A stretch of DNA of 64,000 bases, taken from NCBI RefSeq assembly GCF_013408825.1, contig NZ_JACCBZ010000004.1, positions 62,001 to 126,000 on the forward strand, read 5' to 3'. This stretch comes from Mucilaginibacter tundrae (GTDB lineage: Bacteria > Bacteroidota > Bacteroidia > Sphingobacteriales > Sphingobacteriaceae). Below the pieces are notes generated by a model. The model saw nothing but the letters and a program-made list of their open reading frames with translations. It made no database searches and had not been told where the DNA came from. Position 1 is the stretch's first letter, and each line of letters starts with the position of its first letter. Shown piece after piece: positions 1-8,657 of the stretch. A program made the position numbers and the translations under genes.

Positions 1-681
1 CTCTTTAGTTCGTGAACCATATTCTTGCCTGTATTGCAAAGCCTTTCTATTAAACATTCTTATAATAAAGCCATTGCGCTTAGCTGAAGGAAGTTTTTGC
101 TGGTCTGCTAAATATTGCGCATAGGTAGTGTCATGTGTACTGCCTGGAATCCGGTATCCTTTTCTACTGTCCCGGATGTCTTCATAGTCGTCGACTGTGT
201 CGCCATTGGCCAGAGCTGCTTCATTCTGTTTTTTCGCATCTATTATAAAATTTTTACCCATTGCAGGCATATCAGGGTCTTTAGCAACACTATCAAGCTT
301 TTTATTTGTTTCGACCAAGGTTTTTTTGCTTTCCTTTTTGTTATCTGTTTCAGTAATCTTAACAGGCTTAAAGCTGGTTTGAAATAAAAGCACAAAATAT
401 ATCAAGCTTATAAAAATGTACATTTTAACCGGGTGCAGATATCGTATACGCCTGCCAGCCATATATTCATTTGATAGAAACCCTGGCTTTAAAAAAAGTG
501 GTTTAATCGTAGAAAAAAACTGATCATCGAAATGAAAATAATCGCTAATGGCATGGTTCATCATGTGGCCAAAGCTTTCCTTCATCTGCAGGTTTTCTTG
601 CCCGCATTTATGGCAAAACTTTCCCTCTAATATGGTTCCGCAATTAAGGCAATCATTTTCTTTACGGTAATGTTTCTTCAT
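1..681 (-). CDS. DUF3667-type zinc-ribbon membrane protein (partial, C-terminus beyond window)
   Basis: The minus-strand frame is open from ATG at 681 to the window edge, 227 codons with no stop. The N-terminus has a two-CxxC zinc ribbon: CLNCG at about residues 10-14 and CHKCG at about 23-27. A loop and the phrase YLHPVKMYIFISLIYFVLLF, a probable membrane segment, follow at about 101-120, then a Lys/Asp/Glu-rich stretch. This is the arrangement of DUF3667 proteins common in Bacteroidota, whose function is unknown. The C-terminal part lies left of the window. Family assignment is from recalled architecture, fairly sure. Confidence 0.75.
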   Translation of the reverse strand, partial: MKKHYRKENDCLNCGTILEGKFCHKCGQENLQMKESFGHMMNHAISDYFHFDDQFFSTIKPLFLKPGFLSNEYMAGRRIRYLHPVKMYIFISLIYFVLLFQTSFKPVKITETDNKKESKKTLVETNKKLDSVAKDPDMPAMGKNFIIDAKKQNEAALANGDTVDDYEDIRDSRKGYRIPGSTHDTTYAQYLADQQKLPSAKRNGFIIRMFNRKALQYRQEYGSRTKE

Positions 682-711
682 AAGATGACAGGCAATAGAT
701 TACAATGCAAA

Positions 712-1971
712 TTAAACGTTTTGTATGGCATGTCCAACAGCCAGATTGTGTTTATATCTAAATACAAAAGGAAAAATGACAGCGATAACCAAGGCGTAGC
801 TGGCAAAACAAAGCCATATCCCGTGCCAGTTTTTGCTATGATCGGCCAAGGTGAAATATTTATCGATAAGGATGCCGCTGGTGAAGCTGCCAAATAAAGC
901 GCCAAACCCGTTAACCATCATCATAAATAAACCTTGCGCGCTACCGCGTATCTCGGGTGTGGTTTGTGTTTCAACAAATAACGAACCTGAAATATTAAAG
1001 AAGTCAAAAGCCATACCATATACTATACATGATAATATAATCATCCACAGTCCATCGGCAGGGTTGCCATAGGCAAATAAACCAAAGCGCAATACCCAAG
1101 CTAACATACTGAACAGCATCACATACTTAATCCCAAATTTACGCAGAAAGAAAGGGATAGCCAGGATAAATAGGGTTTCAGACACCTGGGAAATAGACAT
1201 GATAATAGCAGGATATTTTACCGCGATCAAATCTTTGTATGGGGCTACATTATCAAAATCGTGAATATAAGTATCGCCATAAGCGTTTGTAAGCTGTAAT
1301 GCCGCGCCTAAAAGAAGCGAAAAAGCAAAAAAGATAGCGAATTTTGGTGTTTTAAAAAGCGAAAATGCATTTAAACCCAATGAGTTAACAAACGTTCTAT
1401 TAGCGACTTTAGATAAAAGGGGAGGACATTTAGGTAGCGTAAATGAGTATACGCCTAAAGTCAAGGCAACTGCTGAAGCGATATAAAATTGATTAACAGA
1501 AGTTTCGTTATGTGAAAGGCTTACTACCCATAGTGCAGCAATAAAGCCTATGGTACCCCAAATTCGAATAGGGGGGTAATCCTTTACCACATCTTTTCCC
1601 TCACTTTTCAAAGCAGAGTAAGCCACCGTTATTGACAACGATAGTGTTGGCATATAGAATATCATGTTCAGTAATATCACCCAAAAAAACGTTGTTGGGT
1701 TAGTTACCAGCGGTATTGTAAACAAGGTCGCGGCACCTAAAATGTGTAATGTGCCATATAGCTTTTCCGCGTTGATAAATCTATCGGCGATAATGCCTGT
1801 AAGGGCGGGCATAAAAATTGCGGAGATGCCCATAGTCGAAAAGATAGCACCAAATTGCGCACCCGACCATCCTTTGTTTTGAAACCAGTAAGCGCCTATT
1901 GTGAGTAACCAGGCACCCCATATAAAAAATTGCATAAAATTCATCAGTATTAAGCGAAACTTAATATTCAT
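712..1971 (-). CDS. MFS transporter, nucleoside:H+ symporter (NupG/XapB-like) family
   Basis: A 419-residue inner-membrane protein with about 12 hydrophobic segments. The opening (FIWGAWLLTIGAYWF, then a loop and GIIADRF at about residue 60) is characteristic of the nucleoside:proton symporter family of MFS, as is the late VNGFGALFGSFTSGILIDKYF. The likely role is uptake of nucleosides or a similar small solute; the substrate cannot be read from sequence. Length matches the family. It is separated from the DUF3667 gene by 30 bp on the same strand and may be cotranscribed with it. Confidence 0.8.
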   Translation of the reverse strand: MNIKFRLILMNFMQFFIWGAWLLTIGAYWFQNKGWSGAQFGAIFSTMGISAIFMPALTGIIADRFINAEKLYGTLHILGAATLFTIPLVTNPTTFFWVILLNMIFYMPTLSLSITVAYSALKSEGKDVVKDYPPIRIWGTIGFIAALWVVSLSHNETSVNQFYIASAVALTLGVYSFTLPKCPPLLSKVANRTFVNSLGLNAFSLFKTPKFAIFFAFSLLLGAALQLTNAYGDTYIHDFDNVAPYKDLIAVKYPAIIMSISQVSETLFILAIPFFLRKFGIKYVMLFSMLAWVLRFGLFAYGNPADGLWMIILSCIVYGMAFDFFNISGSLFVETQTTPEIRGSAQGLFMMMVNGFGALFGSFTSGILIDKYFTLADHSKNWHGIWLCFASYALVIAVIFPFVFRYKHNLAVGHAIQNV

Positions 1972-2132
1972 ACAGTACCTGGTTTTAATAAAATAGTCTT
2001 CAGTTAAATTCGAAGCTGAAAGTAGTGAAATTAATGCAAATACAAAAAGGGCTTTGAATATAAAGCAGCGAATTGTATAGTGAAATGATATATCTACCTA
2101 AAAAGAAAAATAGAAGAAGGGGGGTGCCTTTA

Positions 2133-2744
2133 TTAGGATGCTTTACGTTTGTTTAGCTCGTCACGGATTTTGGCTGCTTTTTCGTAAGCTTCGTCGGCCA
2201 AGGCTTCTTGTAGTTTGGTTTTCAGCTCGTCGGTGCTTAATGATGTAAAGCCAGCAGGCGACGCGCCAGATGAGGCCGTTACCGTTTTTTCTTCAGGAGT
2301 TTCATTGATATTCTCCAGGTAAACAAAGTCGTTACCTTCAATTACGATGCCTGCGGTTGAAAGGATAAACTCATAAGTATATATCGGGCAATCAAACCTA
2401 ACAGCAACTGCAATGGCATCAGATGTGCGGGCATCAATTTCAATTGTTTTTTTACCGTCGGAGCAGATCAGTTTTGAGAAAAATATGCCATCAACCAAAT
2501 TATAAATAATGATTTCCTGAACGTTGATGTGGTAGGCGTCGGCAAAGCTCTTGAATAAGTCGTGGGTTAATGGGCGGCTTGGGGTCATTTTTTCAATTTC
2601 GATAGCGATGGCCTGGGCTTCGAAACTGCCGATGATGATGGGTAACCTGCGCCTGCCGCTGATCTCGCCCAAAACTAAAGCATACGCACCAGATTGGGTT
2701 TGACTATATGATAAACCTACAATATCCAGTTTTATTTTTTTCAT
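2133..2744 (-). CDS. Bifunctional nuclease domain (BFN/DUF151) protein with C-terminal UVR motif
   Basis: About 203 residues. The first 150 form the DUF151/bifunctional nuclease fold (GRRRLPIIIG, DARTSDAIAVAVR). The last 35 (DELKTKLQEALADEAYEKAA) are a UvrB/UvrC-type UVR helix pair, the usual combination in Bacteroidota. The frame extends upstream to 2804, but the family begins at MKKIKLDIVGLSYS, so ATG 2744 is preferred; ATG 2756 is also possible. The fold is linked to nuclease activity in plants; its bacterial role is not established. Confidence 0.8.
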   Translation of the reverse strand: MKKIKLDIVGLSYSQTQSGAYALVLGEISGRRRLPIIIGSFEAQAIAIEIEKMTPSRPLTHDLFKSFADAYHINVQEIIIYNLVDGIFFSKLICSDGKKTIEIDARTSDAIAVAVRFDCPIYTYEFILSTAGIVIEGNDFVYLENINETPEEKTVTASSGASPAGFTSLSTDELKTKLQEALADEAYEKAAKIRDELNKRKAS

Positions 2745-2967
2745 GTTATTACCCATCACAACAAATCCTGTTTTATTAAGGAGCTTACACTCAAATGTCT
2801 GCACATCGCTAATTATATCAGCAACGAACTAAAAACCGAGCTTCGGCATATTTGTTTATAACAATATAAGCTTTTAAAGTTTATATTGTAGCAGCAAAAT
2901 TACTTCCGCAATATACAAATTTGGCTTGATAGCATTATTGAATTGCTTGTTGTTATCACCAAAAAGT

Positions 2968-2975
2968 TACTTTTG
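2968..2975 (+). promoter_or_regulatory. Probable promoter -7 element of the TPR gene
   Basis: TACTTTTG matches the Bacteroidota -7 consensus TAnnTTTG. TTG triplets lie near 2947-2952 at about the expected -33 spacing. The box is 32 bp before the TPR start codon. Confidence 0.5.
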
Positions 2976-3007
2976 TGCAAATTTAATTAAATTAGAGAGA
3001 GTTTAAA

Positions 3008-3349
3008 ATGCAGGTAAGCAGATTAGAGAAGCTATTGGAGTTTATTAAAAACGAACCTGAAGATGAGTTTTTAAAATATGCGCTGGCAACTGAATACCTT
3101 AGGTTGAATGATAGCGCAAAGGCATTAGAATACTATGAGGACCTGATAAATAATCATCCAAACTATGTAGGTACTTATTACCATTTGGGTAAGCTATATG
3201 AGGCGCTAAACCGCAAAACCGATGCTGTCGCTACTTATGAAACAGGCATGAAGATCGCTCGCGAAAGGCGTGACAATCATGCTTTTTCGGAGTTGCAGGC
3301 GGTTTATAATGAGTTAACGGGCTTATATGATGATGAGGACGATGAATAA
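3008..3349 (+). CDS. Small tetratricopeptide repeat protein
   Basis: A 113-residue soluble protein with about two and a half TPR units: AKALEYYEDLINNHPNYVGTY at about 37-57, followed by YHLGKLYEALNRKTDAVATY. It ends in an acidic tail (YDDEDDE). There is no signal peptide, so it is probably a cytoplasmic scaffold; no partner can be named. It starts at ATG 3008 after an AGAGAGAG-like purine stretch. The chromate transporter follows 18 bp later on the same strand, so the two may be cotranscribed. Confidence 0.8.
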   Translation: MQVSRLEKLLEFIKNEPEDEFLKYALATEYLRLNDSAKALEYYEDLINNHPNYVGTYYHLGKLYEALNRKTDAVATYETGMKIARERRDNHAFSELQAVYNELTGLYDDEDDE

Positions 3350-3367
3350 TTAACCCACCAACAAGCT

Positions 3368-4567
3368 TTGAGAAAACGCCAGCTACTATTTATTCGTGAT
3401 GCTACTGTTTATACTTTTACCTCTTTTGGCGGTCCGCAGGCGCATGTGGCTATTTTGCTGCGCGAGTTTGTAGAGAAACGTAATTACATCAACGAGGAGG
3501 AGCTAATGGAGCTTGTGGCGCTATCGCAATTGCTGCCGGGGCCATCATCAACCCAAACCCTTGTGGGTGTCGCCTGGAAGGTAGGAGGGTTGCGTTTGGC
3601 TTTGCTTACTTTTTTAATCTGGATACTGCCTTCGGCTGTGATTATGTGCATGGCGGCCATCAGTTATAAGATGTTTGCGGGGCAGGCAAAATTTACCAAT
3701 ATCCTGCGTTATGTTCAGCCAATTGCAGTAGGTATTGTGGCTTATGCTACCTATACTTTTGCCAATAAATTTTTGACATCTAAGGTGAGCACCATGCTAG
3801 CAATCGGATCACTGATTGTTACCCTGTTACTGCAAAATCCATACGCATTTCCCTTGTTAATATTATTGGGCGGCATTATTTCGTCAGCCAAAGAAACACA
3901 TCACCAAGAAAACGAATTGCGGGTGAAATTATTTGCCAATGTTAACCCTAATAAGGTTGCTTATTTTATTGGTATATTATTATTTTTCGCGGTGCTTGGG
4001 GCAATTATTAATCAAACATCCCCATTTAGTTTGCCGATACGCTTGTTTGAGAATTTTTACCGGAACGGAATATTGATCTTCGGCGGGGGACAGGTGTTAG
4101 TCCCGTTGATGTATACCGAATTTGTGGAGCTAAAACATTACCTGGGAAGTTCAGAGTTTTTATCAGGATATGCTTTGCAGCAGATGTTGCCAGGGCCTAC
4201 ATTTTCTTTTACTTCATTTTTGGGTGGGGTTACTATGGGCAATAAAGGTTATGGCATTGGTGGACAGATTATTGGTAGTGTGGTGGCAGTAATCGGCATT
4301 AATACACCGGGATTAATACTGATACTTTTTATTGTGCCGTTTTGGGAAGACCTAAAGAAGATCACCAGGATAAAAAACTCACTGAGCGGAATAAACGCTG
4401 TGGCTGTGGGTTTTATGGCGACCGCTTTTATATTGCTGGCTAAACCTTTCGGTACTGATTGGCTGGCTTATGTTTTGATGATAGGAACAGCGTTGTTGCT
4501 TTATTTTACCAAGATCAAGACGCCGGTTGTGATCATTATTGGGATTATTTTGGGGTTGGTATTTTAA
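3368..4567 (+). CDS. chrA: Chromate transporter (CHR family, two-domain ChrA type)
   Basis: A 399-residue membrane protein with the duplicated CHR architecture. The first half has TSFGGPQAHVA and LSQLLPGPSSTQT. The second half has ILIFGGGQVLVPLMYTEF and LQQMLPGPTFSFTSFLGG, repeating the FGG...LPGP pattern. The family expels chromate or related oxyanions. No ATG fits the family N-terminus, so TTG at 3368 is the probable start. The stop codon lies inside the left arm of an inverted repeat shared with the convergent dnaB gene. Substrate specificity is inferred from family only. Confidence 0.82.
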   Translation: MRKRQLLFIRDATVYTFTSFGGPQAHVAILLREFVEKRNYINEEELMELVALSQLLPGPSSTQTLVGVAWKVGGLRLALLTFLIWILPSAVIMCMAAISYKMFAGQAKFTNILRYVQPIAVGIVAYATYTFANKFLTSKVSTMLAIGSLIVTLLLQNPYAFPLLILLGGIISSAKETHHQENELRVKLFANVNPNKVAYFIGILLFFAVLGAIINQTSPFSLPIRLFENFYRNGILIFGGGQVLVPLMYTEFVELKHYLGSSEFLSGYALQQMLPGPTFSFTSFLGGVTMGNKGYGIGGQIIGSVVAVIGINTPGLILILFIVPFWEDLKKITRIKNSLSGINAVAVGFMATAFILLAKPFGTDWLAYVLMIGTALLLYFTKIKTPVVIIIGIILGLVF

Positions 4568-4647
4568 CCCACTCAGCCGCCTGAAGGGGGGCTTAATTGC
4601 AACACGCTAATCAAAAGCTCCCCCTTCAGTGGTCTGGGGGGTTAAAA
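4562..4647. repeat. Nested inverted repeat spanning both convergent gene ends
   Basis: Outer arms TTTTAACCC (4562-4570) and GGGTTAAAA (4639-4647) contain the stop codons of chrA and dnaB. Inner arms are CTGAAGGGGGGCTT (4581-4594) and AAGCTCCCCCTTCAG (4615-4629). The CCTGAAGGGGG core resembles a dispersed intergenic element often seen in Bacteroidota genomes (recalled). It probably also acts as a two-way terminator. Confidence 0.6.
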
Positions 4648-6195
4648 CGGTGCCTGGTCATCATCCATATCGTCCATTCGTGATGGACGGATAATGAAGT
4701 TACTCGGTTTTTCAAAATCCTGTGATGGATTTAGTCCGGCAAATGCATTAGGAGGCGGGAAACTACCTCCATTACCTTGCTCCAAATCGGTGAACTTAAC
4801 GAACTTGCCGACGAATTTCAAGCGCACCACACCCGTTTCACCGTTACGGTGTTTGGCGATGATTACTTCACCTACACCATTGGTTGGGTTGCCGTCCTCA
4901 TCCTCGGTTAAGCCATAGTATTCAGGGCGATATAAGAACAATACCATATCCGCATCCTGCTCAATAGAACCAGACTCACGTAAATCTGATAGCATTGGCC
5001 TTTTTGAACCACCCGGCCTGTTCTCCACCGCACGACTTAACTGCGATAGCGCGATAACCGGTACGTTTAATTCTTTAGCAACTGATTTTAGCGCACGAGA
5101 AATGCTACCGATCTCCTGTTCACGGTTACCGCCGCCTTTGCCATCGCCTTTGCCCTGCATTAACTGTAAGTAGTCAATGATGATCAACTGGATATCGTGC
5201 TGTGATTTTAAACGGCGGCACTTAGCCCTGAATTCAAATATATTTAACGCGGGAGTATCGTCAATAATCAGCGGCGCTTGTTCAAGCCTGCCAATTTTGG
5301 AGTGGATCTGCGCCCATTCCCATTCTTCTAAAGTCCCCTTACGGATCTTTTCCTGCTCAATTTCGGTTTCACCGGATATTAAACGATTAACCAATTGAAC
5401 AGAGGACATTTCGAGCGAGAATACTACAACTGGTTTGTCAAACTCAACAGCGGCGTTACGCGCGCAGGTTAGTACGAAAGCCGTTTTACCCATCGCGGGG
5501 CGGGCAGCTATAATTACCAGATCGGATTTTTGCCAACCTGAGGTCATGCGGTCAAGATCTGTAAATCCTGATGCCACACCTGTTAAACCATCTTTTTTAT
5601 CTTTTAACGCTTCAATTTCTTTTAACGATTCGTGGATCAGATCATCCATCTTTCGTGAATCGCGACGGAGGTTGTTTTGGGCGATCTCGAAAAGGTTTTT
5701 CTCTGCTTTGTCCAACAAGTCGAGCACATCCGAGGTGTCTTCATAAGCGCTGTTAATTACCTCGGTTGAGATACGGATCAATTCACGCTGAATGAATTTT
5801 TGAATGATGATACGGGAGTGGAACTCGATGTTTGCAGCAGAAGCTACACGGTTAGTTAACTCAGTGATATAATAAGCGCCACCAATCATTTCCAGCTCGC
5901 CTAACTGGCGTAATTGAGCGGTTACAGTAAGTATATCTACAGGGGAAGATTTCTCAAATAACAGGTGGATGGCTTTAAATATTTTTTGATGCCGCGCATC
6001 ATAAAAAACCTCACCTTTTAATATATCGATAACAGATGAAAGTGCATCTTTTTCCAACATTAAAGCACCCAATACAGCTTCCTCAAGGTCAGTCGCCTGC
6101 GGAGGCAATTTACCTAATCCAGCATAGGGTGTTGGGCTGGTTACGCGGGTACGGCGCTCGAATTGTTTATTTTGGTTATCGTTATCAGTTATCAT
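4642..6195 (-). CDS. dnaB: Replicative DNA helicase DnaB
   Basis: 517 residues. The N-terminal DnaB domain begins at PPQATDLEEAVLGALMLEKDAL (about 32-53). The C-terminal RecA-like hexameric helicase domain has Walker A ARPAMGKTAF (about 231-240), Walker B LIIIDYLQLM and the QEIGSISRALKSVAKEL motif. It unwinds DNA at the replication fork and recruits primase. Length is slightly above that of E. coli DnaB because of an extended C-terminal tail ending DDDQAPF. No intein is present. It is divergent from rlmB and has a -7 box almost abutting its start codon. Confidence 0.95.
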   Translation of the reverse strand: MITDNDNQNKQFERRTRVTSPTPYAGLGKLPPQATDLEEAVLGALMLEKDALSSVIDILKGEVFYDARHQKIFKAIHLLFEKSSPVDILTVTAQLRQLGELEMIGGAYYITELTNRVASAANIEFHSRIIIQKFIQRELIRISTEVINSAYEDTSDVLDLLDKAEKNLFEIAQNNLRRDSRKMDDLIHESLKEIEALKDKKDGLTGVASGFTDLDRMTSGWQKSDLVIIAARPAMGKTAFVLTCARNAAVEFDKPVVVFSLEMSSVQLVNRLISGETEIEQEKIRKGTLEEWEWAQIHSKIGRLEQAPLIIDDTPALNIFEFRAKCRRLKSQHDIQLIIIDYLQLMQGKGDGKGGGNREQEIGSISRALKSVAKELNVPVIALSQLSRAVENRPGGSKRPMLSDLRESGSIEQDADMVLFLYRPEYYGLTEDEDGNPTNGVGEVIIAKHRNGETGVVRLKFVGKFVKFTDLEQGNGGSFPPPNAFAGLNPSQDFEKPSNFIIRPSRMDDMDDDQAPF

Positions 6196-6202
6196 GGGAG
6201 AA

Positions 6203-6210
6203 CAAAAATA
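6203..6210 (-). promoter_or_regulatory. Promoter -7 element of dnaB
   Basis: Read on the minus strand this is TATTTTTG, a match to TAnnTTTG, ending only 7 nt before the dnaB ATG. The mRNA leader would be about 4 nt or absent. Confidence 0.5.
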
Positions 6211-6488
6211 TGCTAAAAAAACGCGGATGTACCAAAAGTTTAAATCTTTTTATTTTGACGGCCTAAATGCCCCCGTTACCAAAAAAATCGAAACATTTAA
6301 TTAACAGTCGAATGTTAATAATTATTTATTAAGCCTATTAAGTAACTAATATACAATAAATTATGCATAGTGTTAATAAAATAGTTTTGCTTAATTATCT
6401 AAAAATAGATAAATACAAACAGCATCATCCTGCGCGCTGCAAAGTTAATTAATATGGCTATTTTTGCATCCTTATTTAAAAATATATA
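6211..6488. other. AT-rich divergent intergenic region dnaB/rlmB
   Basis: No credible gene. It contains a dyad ATTAACA-GTCGAA-TGTTAAT at 6300-6319, which could be an operator. An rlmB promoter could not be assigned with confidence. Confidence 0.4.
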
Positions 6489-7256
6489 ATGGCTTATAAT
6501 AGCAGGGAAGTTCGCGAAAGCAATCAAATGGTTTTTGGTATAAGGGCGGTGGTTGAGGCCATACGTGCCGGTAAAGAAATTGAATCTTTGTATATCCAAA
6601 GAGGCATTGGCGGCGAACTACTTAACGAATTGAGGGCATTAACAGTTGAGTACAATATTACGGCACAACTAGTGCCGGTTGAAAAGCTGAACCGCCTGAC
6701 GATGAAAAATCATCAGGGTGTTGTGGCTTATATTTCGCCGATCATCTACCAAAAAGTGGAGGATATTATCCCCCAGATTTTTGAAAAAGGGGAAGTGCCA
6801 CTGATTTTGGTACTAGATGCTATCACTGATGTGCGCAACATGGGTGCCATTGCCCGTACCGCAGAATGCGCGGGTGTGCATGCAATCGTTATCCCTGCTA
6901 AAGGATCGGCACAAATAAATCCTGATGCTATCAAAACATCAGCGGGAGCATTATACAAAATCCCGGTTTGTCGCCATGATAATTTTATGCAAACAGTTAA
7001 GTTTTTGCAGGAATCGGGCCTGCAACTGGTTTGCTGTACCGAAAAAACCAAAGAGAATATTTATGCGCCTGATTATACCGCGCCAACGGCTATTATAATG
7101 GGATCGGAAGAGGATGGGATCAGGAATGATATTATCAGGATTGCCGATCACCTCGCAAAGATCCCTATGTTTGGTGAGATAGAATCGCTGAATGTTTCTG
7201 TATCAACAGCAGTGATTGTTTATGAGGCGATAAGGCAACGCTCTGCGGCTAATTAG
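6489..7256 (+). CDS. rlmB: 23S rRNA (guanosine-2'-O-)-methyltransferase RlmB (TrmH/SpoU family)
   Basis: 255 residues. The N-terminal substrate-binding domain starts at NQMVFGIRAVVEAIRAGKE. The SPOUT domain has VLDAITDVRNMGAIARTAE (about 115-133), IIMGSEEDGI (about 203-212) and the C-terminal knot LNVSVSTAVIVYEA. The family methylates a conserved guanosine of 23S rRNA using S-adenosylmethionine. ATG 6489 gives the usual N-terminus and length. Confidence 0.9.
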   Translation: MAYNSREVRESNQMVFGIRAVVEAIRAGKEIESLYIQRGIGGELLNELRALTVEYNITAQLVPVEKLNRLTMKNHQGVVAYISPIIYQKVEDIIPQIFEKGEVPLILVLDAITDVRNMGAIARTAECAGVHAIVIPAKGSAQINPDAIKTSAGALYKIPVCRHDNFMQTVKFLQESGLQLVCCTEKTKENIYAPDYTAPTAIIMGSEEDGIRNDIIRIADHLAKIPMFGEIESLNVSVSTAVIVYEAIRQRSAAN

Positions 7257-7318
7257 TGATTGGTGATTAGAGAATAGTTTACTGCAAAGCAATTCATAAC
7301 TAATCCCTAATCACTGAT
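7252..7318. repeat. Imperfect inverted repeat between rlmB and manC
   Basis: The left arm 7252-7270 (ATTAGTGATTGGTGATTAG) and the right arm 7300-7318 match as reverse complements at about 16 of 19 positions. It fills the convergent gap and overlaps the rlmB stop codon. It may act as a weak terminator or be a dispersed element. Confidence 0.5.
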
Positions 7319-7326
7319 CTCCAGTC

Positions 7327-8412
7327 TTAAATATACTTCGTTCCAAATTTTTGCTTCACGTCAGCAACAACCTGCTTAATGTTTTGCTCTTGATCGCGAG
7401 GGCAGATGAGTAGTGAGTTGTTCGACTCAACTACGATAAAATCATGCAATCCCTGTAATATTACCAGTTTTTCGCCGGGTACGTTTACCATGCAGTTTGA
7501 TGAATCGTACATGATCACTTTTTCTGACGGGATAACGGCGTTACCTACATAATCTTTGTCGGCAAGGTCATAAATAGATGCCCAGGTACCGAGGTCGCTC
7601 CAACCAAATTCTGATGGTAAAACGTATACGTTATCAGCTTTTTCCATGATTCCATAATCAATAGAAATATTGGTACATTGCTGGTAAGCGTTGTGGATGT
7701 GTTTCTTTTCATCTGCGGTATTATAAACTGATCTTGCATCTGCAAAAATCTCGTTCATATCGGGCAAGTATTGACCGAAAGCTTTAACAATAGCTTTTCC
7801 CGACCAAATAAATATCCCCGCGTTCCATAAAAAATCGCCGCTTTGTAAAAAGGTTTTGGCTATCTCTAAAGTTGGTTTTTCGGTGAAGGTTTTGACTTTG
7901 TAAAAATCGTTTTTTAGCGCGTTTTCAGTATACTGGATATAGCCATAACCAGTATCAGGGCGAGATGGCTTAATGCCCAACGTTATCAAACAATCATGGG
8001 TCGAAGCTACTTCCAGCGATTTCTCAATGGTGCTGATAAAAGCATTCTCATCTAAAATCAAGTGATCTGAGGGCGCTACAACAATAGCAGCATTAGGGTT
8101 TAAACTTTCAATTTTAAAACAACCATAAGCCACACAAGGCGCCGTGTTGCGCATTACCGGCTCGGTTAATATCTGGTCGTCGCCCATATCTGGCAACTGT
8201 TTTTTTACAAGGCTAGTGTAGTTCTCGTTGGTAACAACATAAATGTTTTCTTTAGGGCAAACTTTTAAAAAACGCTCGTAAGTGTTTTGTATTAATGTTT
8301 TGCCGGTACCCAGTATGTCAATAAACTGTTTTGGATGCGATGTTCTGCTAATGGGCCAAAAACGACTCCCGATACCACCTGCCATAATGATGGCATAATA
8401 ATTTTTATTCAT
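7327..8412 (-). CDS. manC: Mannose-1-phosphate guanylyltransferase (GDP-mannose pyrophosphorylase)
   Basis: 361 residues. It makes GDP-mannose from mannose-1-phosphate and GTP for cell-surface glycans. The nucleotidyltransferase signature GGIGSRFWPISR is at about 12-23, followed by PKQFIDILG. FTEKPTLEIAKTFLQSGDFLWNAG at about 175-198 is typical of this enzyme. The C-terminus lacks the isomerase (cupin) extension of bifunctional ManC/AlgA, so it is the single-function form. It stands alone between convergent rlmB and divergent recQ. Confidence 0.9.
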   Translation of the reverse strand: MNKNYYAIIMAGGIGSRFWPISRTSHPKQFIDILGTGKTLIQNTYERFLKVCPKENIYVVTNENYTSLVKKQLPDMGDDQILTEPVMRNTAPCVAYGCFKIESLNPNAAIVVAPSDHLILDENAFISTIEKSLEVASTHDCLITLGIKPSRPDTGYGYIQYTENALKNDFYKVKTFTEKPTLEIAKTFLQSGDFLWNAGIFIWSGKAIVKAFGQYLPDMNEIFADARSVYNTADEKKHIHNAYQQCTNISIDYGIMEKADNVYVLPSEFGWSDLGTWASIYDLADKDYVGNAVIPSEKVIMYDSSNCMVNVPGEKLVILQGLHDFIVVESNNSLLICPRDQEQNIKQVVADVKQKFGTKYI

Positions 8413-8657
8413 TTGTAGGAAAAAATTTTAATTGCATACAAGGCCGCAAAAATGTACAATATTCTGTAAAAATAATATTAATTGAAATTAAATAAATTAA
8501 AAGCCCTGATAGCCGTATTTTAAAATGGTTAAGGGTGCCAAATTGTTTTTAAAGATTAATCATTTTAATATAAAATTTTAGTCGAATCTCATCGTTTATT
8601 GATAAAATATTATTATTTTTAATCTTATTCAAGAAAACACACAATAGAAGTACGTAA

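Noticed and set aside
115..387. Plus-strand ORFs in the first 0.9 kb
   Set aside because: They lie opposite the DUF3667 and MFS genes, with low-complexity hydrophobic translations; shadows.
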